NCBI GenBank assembly: GCA_002104985.1
Contig: MCGO01000043.1
Location: 1-64,000 of the forward strand
DNA from: Rhizoclosmatium globosum
Taxonomy: Eukaryota > Chytridiomycota > Chytridiomycetes > Chytridiales > Chytriomycetaceae
Direction: 5' to 3'
DNA: 64,000 nucleotides
Under the pieces are notes generated by a model. That model had not been told where the DNA came from, made no database searches, and was given only the letters and a program-made list of their open reading frames with translations. This document shows, piece by piece, positions 62,500 through 64,000 of this stretch (within the stretch, counting starts at the first letter, position 1; each line of letters starts with the position of its first letter). Made by a program: the position numbers and the translations under genes.

Positions 62500-62746
62500 G
62501 AGCAGAACTACATCGTGAAGGATACTCTGATCATAATGAGAACAAGTCTTGGAGATGACAAGTTCAAGATAGGAGAAAATCCAAGGAGGAATACAAGATA
62601 GTTACAACCAAGCTGACAATACAGCAATGCAGAGAAATACTACTCTTCTGATTACACTGCCAAGGATTCCTTTGATGACAACAGCTCTGGATATACAACC
62701 AAGGACTACGAGCGCTACAACAAGGTCAAGTCGGAGAATCAGTGAA
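62500..62746 (+). pseudogene. Third, decayed fragment of a Tyr-rich gene
   Basis: After the 3' flank of copy 2, fragments such as NAEKYYSSDYTAKDSFDDN, SGYTTKDYERYNK and KSENQ, then TGA, show the same Tyr/Asp/Lys style. No signal peptide or promoter block precedes it, and the frame is broken near 62570-62620. It looks like the remnant 3' end of an older copy. Confidence 0.6.
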
Positions 62747-63154
62747 GATTCTTAATATCAATAATGAAGTTTATTATTTTGTATAATTGTAAATAATATT
62801 GCTGCTTTCTTTGGTTTTGATGTCTGTTCAAAACTGTTATTATGTGAGAGCACCTCAATATTTGCGAGGAATATTGAAGTGAAAAGCACAGTAGGCAAGG
62901 TAAACAGTTTAGTACAAGAATTTGCCACGCTGACATGTTCCAGAGGTTAAATGCAGAAAGGTATGCAATTAGTCGCAATCACTATTGGGTGCATTGTTGT
63001 TTGTTGAGACGACGCACAAGATCATTCATCCACTCAACGCGCCTTGGAACGCTCTTGACGTTATAAGCAAATTCTGAAATATCGACTGAAATTCTCATCA
63101 AAATAGACCTAAACAATTAACAAATATGCATCTGTTTATATCTCCAAGCATCAT
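62747..63154. other. Intergenic region with one small minus-strand ORF
   Basis: AT-rich. A 38-residue frame on the minus strand (63098-62982, MRISVDISEF...) has protein-like composition with alternating charged and hydrophobic residues, but no family match and no clear promoter. It may be a remnant exon. Nothing else is recognised. Confidence 0.3.
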
Positions 63155-63226
63155 GGGGTTATAGCTCAGTGGTAGAGCGCCTGCTTCGCATGCATGAGGC
63201 CCAGGGTTCAATCCCCTGTGACTCCA
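63155..63226 (+). tRNA. tRNA-Ala (CGC)
   Basis: Same sequence as the copies at 16596 and 50563, including the C:T mismatch in the anticodon stem and the canonical TTCAATC loop. Followed by a short T run (GTTTTTC). Confidence 0.93.
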
Positions 63227-63597
63227 CGTTTTTCGAGGGGCCCAAAGCAAGGCGCTGTTGGAATATTGAGAAGAGGAAAACCCAACCCAATCTATCATGA
63301 TATTCATATTCCACCATGCCTAACCACTCTAAAAGCGTTTTCTTCCCGTATTCGCTTCCTTTCACGGCAGCACGTAAGAATTCATGACTTACATCTTAAA
63401 TCGTTTTTTAGAATGCAAGTTTAAATGCAGAAGCAACGTTCCCACCAACTACAATGGACCTGCCTGCCAGCTTCTCTCCCTTTACTACACATGTTTTCGG
63501 CGCCGAGACTTTCTCGCATCCCAGCATCCCAGCATCCCACTTCGCATCCTAGCCATCCTACTGTCCATCCTCCTCAAAACGTATAATACGATAGTGC

Positions 63598-63669
63598 GGG
63601 CCCCTGCGGGAATTGAACCCGCGACCTCCTGCACCCGAAGCAGGAATCATACTACTAGACCAAGGGGCA
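63598..63669 (-). tRNA. tRNA-Pro (CGG)
   Basis: Same core as the copy at 50811: loop TTCGGGT, T arm GCGGGTTCAATTCCCGC. Position 1 is T opposite C72, so again the outermost pair is missing. Confidence 0.9.
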
Positions 63670-64000
63670 CCTGCCCTATGTATCGTGTATTAGCCCCAGT
63701 CACTAATAATATTATTGCTCATTGATTTACTCTTCTAAATGCCAACTTATTTGCTGAGTTTGAAGGAAATTGTTGAATGGCGTTGTTTGTAGTACTTGGT
63801 TGTGGATTCCTCCAAATGCGAAGGCTTTCAATCAATTGTTTCCGAAAACGGTAGCTCATAATTACAGAAAGTTAGGTTGAGGAAGTGAAGGGTTAAATAA
63901 ACGGATCATGTCATTAGAAATTCCTCATGAATCATATTCGCAACTGACTCCGTGTCAGCTAATTAGCGATCAATTTTGGCATGAGACAGCTCTTTGGGAT
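63670..64000. other. Terminal region with no recognised feature
   Basis: No conserved frame, tRNA or repeat is visible in the last 331 bp on either strand. Confidence 0.5.

Overview
The window is a compact eukaryotic genome segment. It almost certainly comes from a zoosporic fungus (Chytridiomycota or a close relative; the group is inferred). Introns are short (mostly 41-60 bp, GTRNGT...YAG), and neighbouring genes lie tens of bases apart on alternating strands. Fungal-type genes (a thioredoxin reductase, a Yop1/REEP5 homologue, an HSF, a class 3 lipase, AVL9) sit beside a ciliary protein of the DLEC1/CFAP81 family, which fits a lineage with a flagellated zoospore.

Layout. 1-16 kb: the end of an unknown gene, a PRP22/DHX8 splicing helicase, a thioredoxin-fold protein, a METTL21-like methyltransferase, the long DLEC1/CFAP81 gene, a KDM3-like JmjC protein and a thioredoxin reductase. 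16-20 kb: three tRNA loci, a secreted modular Thr-rich protein and an orphan gene. 20-27 kb: AVL9, epsilon-COP, cyclophilin H and a CDK11/PITSLRE kinase. 27-36 kb: an array of F-box-like proteins with a Cys-rich linker and plant-type leucine-rich repeats, with broken and remnant copies and one copy split by a 939-bp insertion with LTR-like ends; a carnitine acyltransferase lies inside the array. 36-49 kb: a type II membrane glycosyltransferase, two tandem retinol-dehydrogenase-like SDRs, a GPI-type secreted protein, Yop1, a GST-like protein, a lipase, a two-RRM protein and an HSF. 49-64 kb: two tandem mitochondrial carriers, a Munc13-like MUN/C2 protein, a BTB-SPRY protein, and a duplicated block holding a tRNA-Ala plus a secreted Tyr/Asp/Lys-rich protein gene. 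Six tRNA-Ala and two tRNA-Pro genes are scattered through the window, mostly in the last 15 kb.

Themes. Several genes serve membrane traffic and secretion (AVL9, epsilon-COP, Yop1, Munc13-like), matching the several secreted or surface proteins here. RNA processing is also well represented (PRP22, cyclophilin H, CDK11, the RRM protein).

Main caveat. More than thirty otherwise conserved reading frames are interrupted by what look like single missing bases, mostly in short homopolymers. The near-identical Tyr-rich gene copies differ from each other chiefly by such indels. I read this as base-level assembly error, so gene spans below run across these breaks. The strongest candidates for new biology are the secreted Tyr/Asp/Lys-rich gene pair and the F-box/Cys-rich/plant-type LRR array.
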